Shown piece after piece: positions 63,572 to 64,000 of a stretch of 64,000 nucleotides of DNA; position 1 is the first letter of the stretch, and each line of letters opens with the position of its first letter. The position numbers and the translations under genes were made by a program. This stretch comes from Apiospora phragmitis. Its lineage: Eukaryota > Ascomycota > Sordariomycetes > Amphisphaeriales > Apiosporaceae. The DNA is taken from assembly GCA_038363925.1 (NCBI GenBank), contig JAQQWL010000011.1, positions 2,046,001-2,110,000 of the forward strand. Reading direction: 5' to 3'. The notes under the pieces are model-generated. The model searched no databases. It saw nothing but the letters and a program-made list of their open reading frames with translations, and was not told the DNA's origin.

Positions 63572-64000
63572 AAGCCGCAAAAGGGTCAAATGTCTTGTCC
63601 ACCTGTTGGGTCTTCCGCCTCGGCGCCGCCTTCAGAGCGTGGCGTCGGCAGACAGACATGCCATCAGGGAAAGCTGTCTTCTCTCCAACTCGGCACTATT
63701 ATAGATGGCACCGAGTCCCGCGACAGTTGGGCATTGCACTCGTTGTTGGGGAGCCAAGGCCGTGGTGGGAGAGACGTCATGGCCGTACTTCTCTGACCAT
63801 GTTGATAGAGTCGATTCGGGGACGTGAAACGGGATTTGCCATGGGGGGCTCTTTTCTTAAAACTTTCTTGGGACTTGCAGGCGTCCTGGGTTCTAGTAAT
63901 GAATGATTGCATTAGACCTAATATACTTGCTTTGGCCCATATCCAATATATACAACATCTTCCTGATTTGAGTGCAGCAAGTAATTCTTGACGACACCGT
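63572..64000. other. downstream of eIF1A
   Basis: 3' UTR and following DNA; short frames only, no feature recognised. Confidence 0.55.

Noticed and set aside
1..64000. secondary-metabolite cluster, CRISPR array or viral insertion
   Set aside because: No polyketide or peptide synthetase, terpene cyclase, repeat-spacer array or viral gene was seen; the genes are unrelated housekeeping and surface or regulatory functions.

Overview
The window is nuclear DNA of a filamentous ascomycete (Pezizomycotina). Genes carry short introns of about 47-90 bp with GTANGT donors and CTRAC branch sites. A 3.6-kb block is almost pure A+T with CpA/TpG depleted, the scar of repeat-induced point mutation (RIP). 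The gene set is typical of the group: Mad1-type adhesin, Pls1-type tetraspanin, FlbC-type regulator, Chs5. A sordariomycete, perhaps Hypocreales, is my inference; nothing here fixes a species.

Layout. A 275-bp TA-flanked MITE lies near the left end (906-1182). Then come a Mad1-like GPI adhesin (3816-5852, +), a steryl-ester-hydrolase-like lipase (7263-9428, -), the cytochrome oxidase assembly factor Pet191/Coa5 (10271-10734, +) and peroxisomal malate synthase (12553-14438, +). After 7.5 kb without a gene is a C2H2 regulator resembling FlbC (22016-23419, -). An 18-kb gene-free stretch follows, holding the RIP block at about 36.9-40.5 kb; the block contains a long degenerate palindrome and one less-mutated island. 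The right part holds a Ctr copper transporter (41433-42105, +), the MADS-box factor Mcm1 (44639-45558, -), an 8-kb gap, a tetraspanin (53565-54359, +), a short-chain dehydrogenase (55554-56456, +), Chs5 (56838-58201, -), a hypothetical protein (58604-59533, -), fumarase (60019-61808, -) and eIF1A (62758-63571, +).

The genes form no operon or metabolic cluster. Malate synthase (glyoxylate cycle) and fumarase (TCA cycle) are metabolically linked but 46 kb apart. Adhesin, tetraspanin, Chs5, FlbC and Mcm1 families are all known for surface, polarity or developmental roles in filamentous fungi; that is context, not evidence of a locus.

The most striking observation is that several conserved genes carry apparent single-base frameshifts: adhesin, Coa5, malate synthase, the FlbC-like gene (twice) and probably the fumarase leader. 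In each case one added or removed base rejoins family-typical sequence. Uncorrected sequencing error is the simplest explanation, so gene models from this assembly need checking. I found no convincing new biological system, tRNA, rRNA, CRISPR array or secondary-metabolite cluster.
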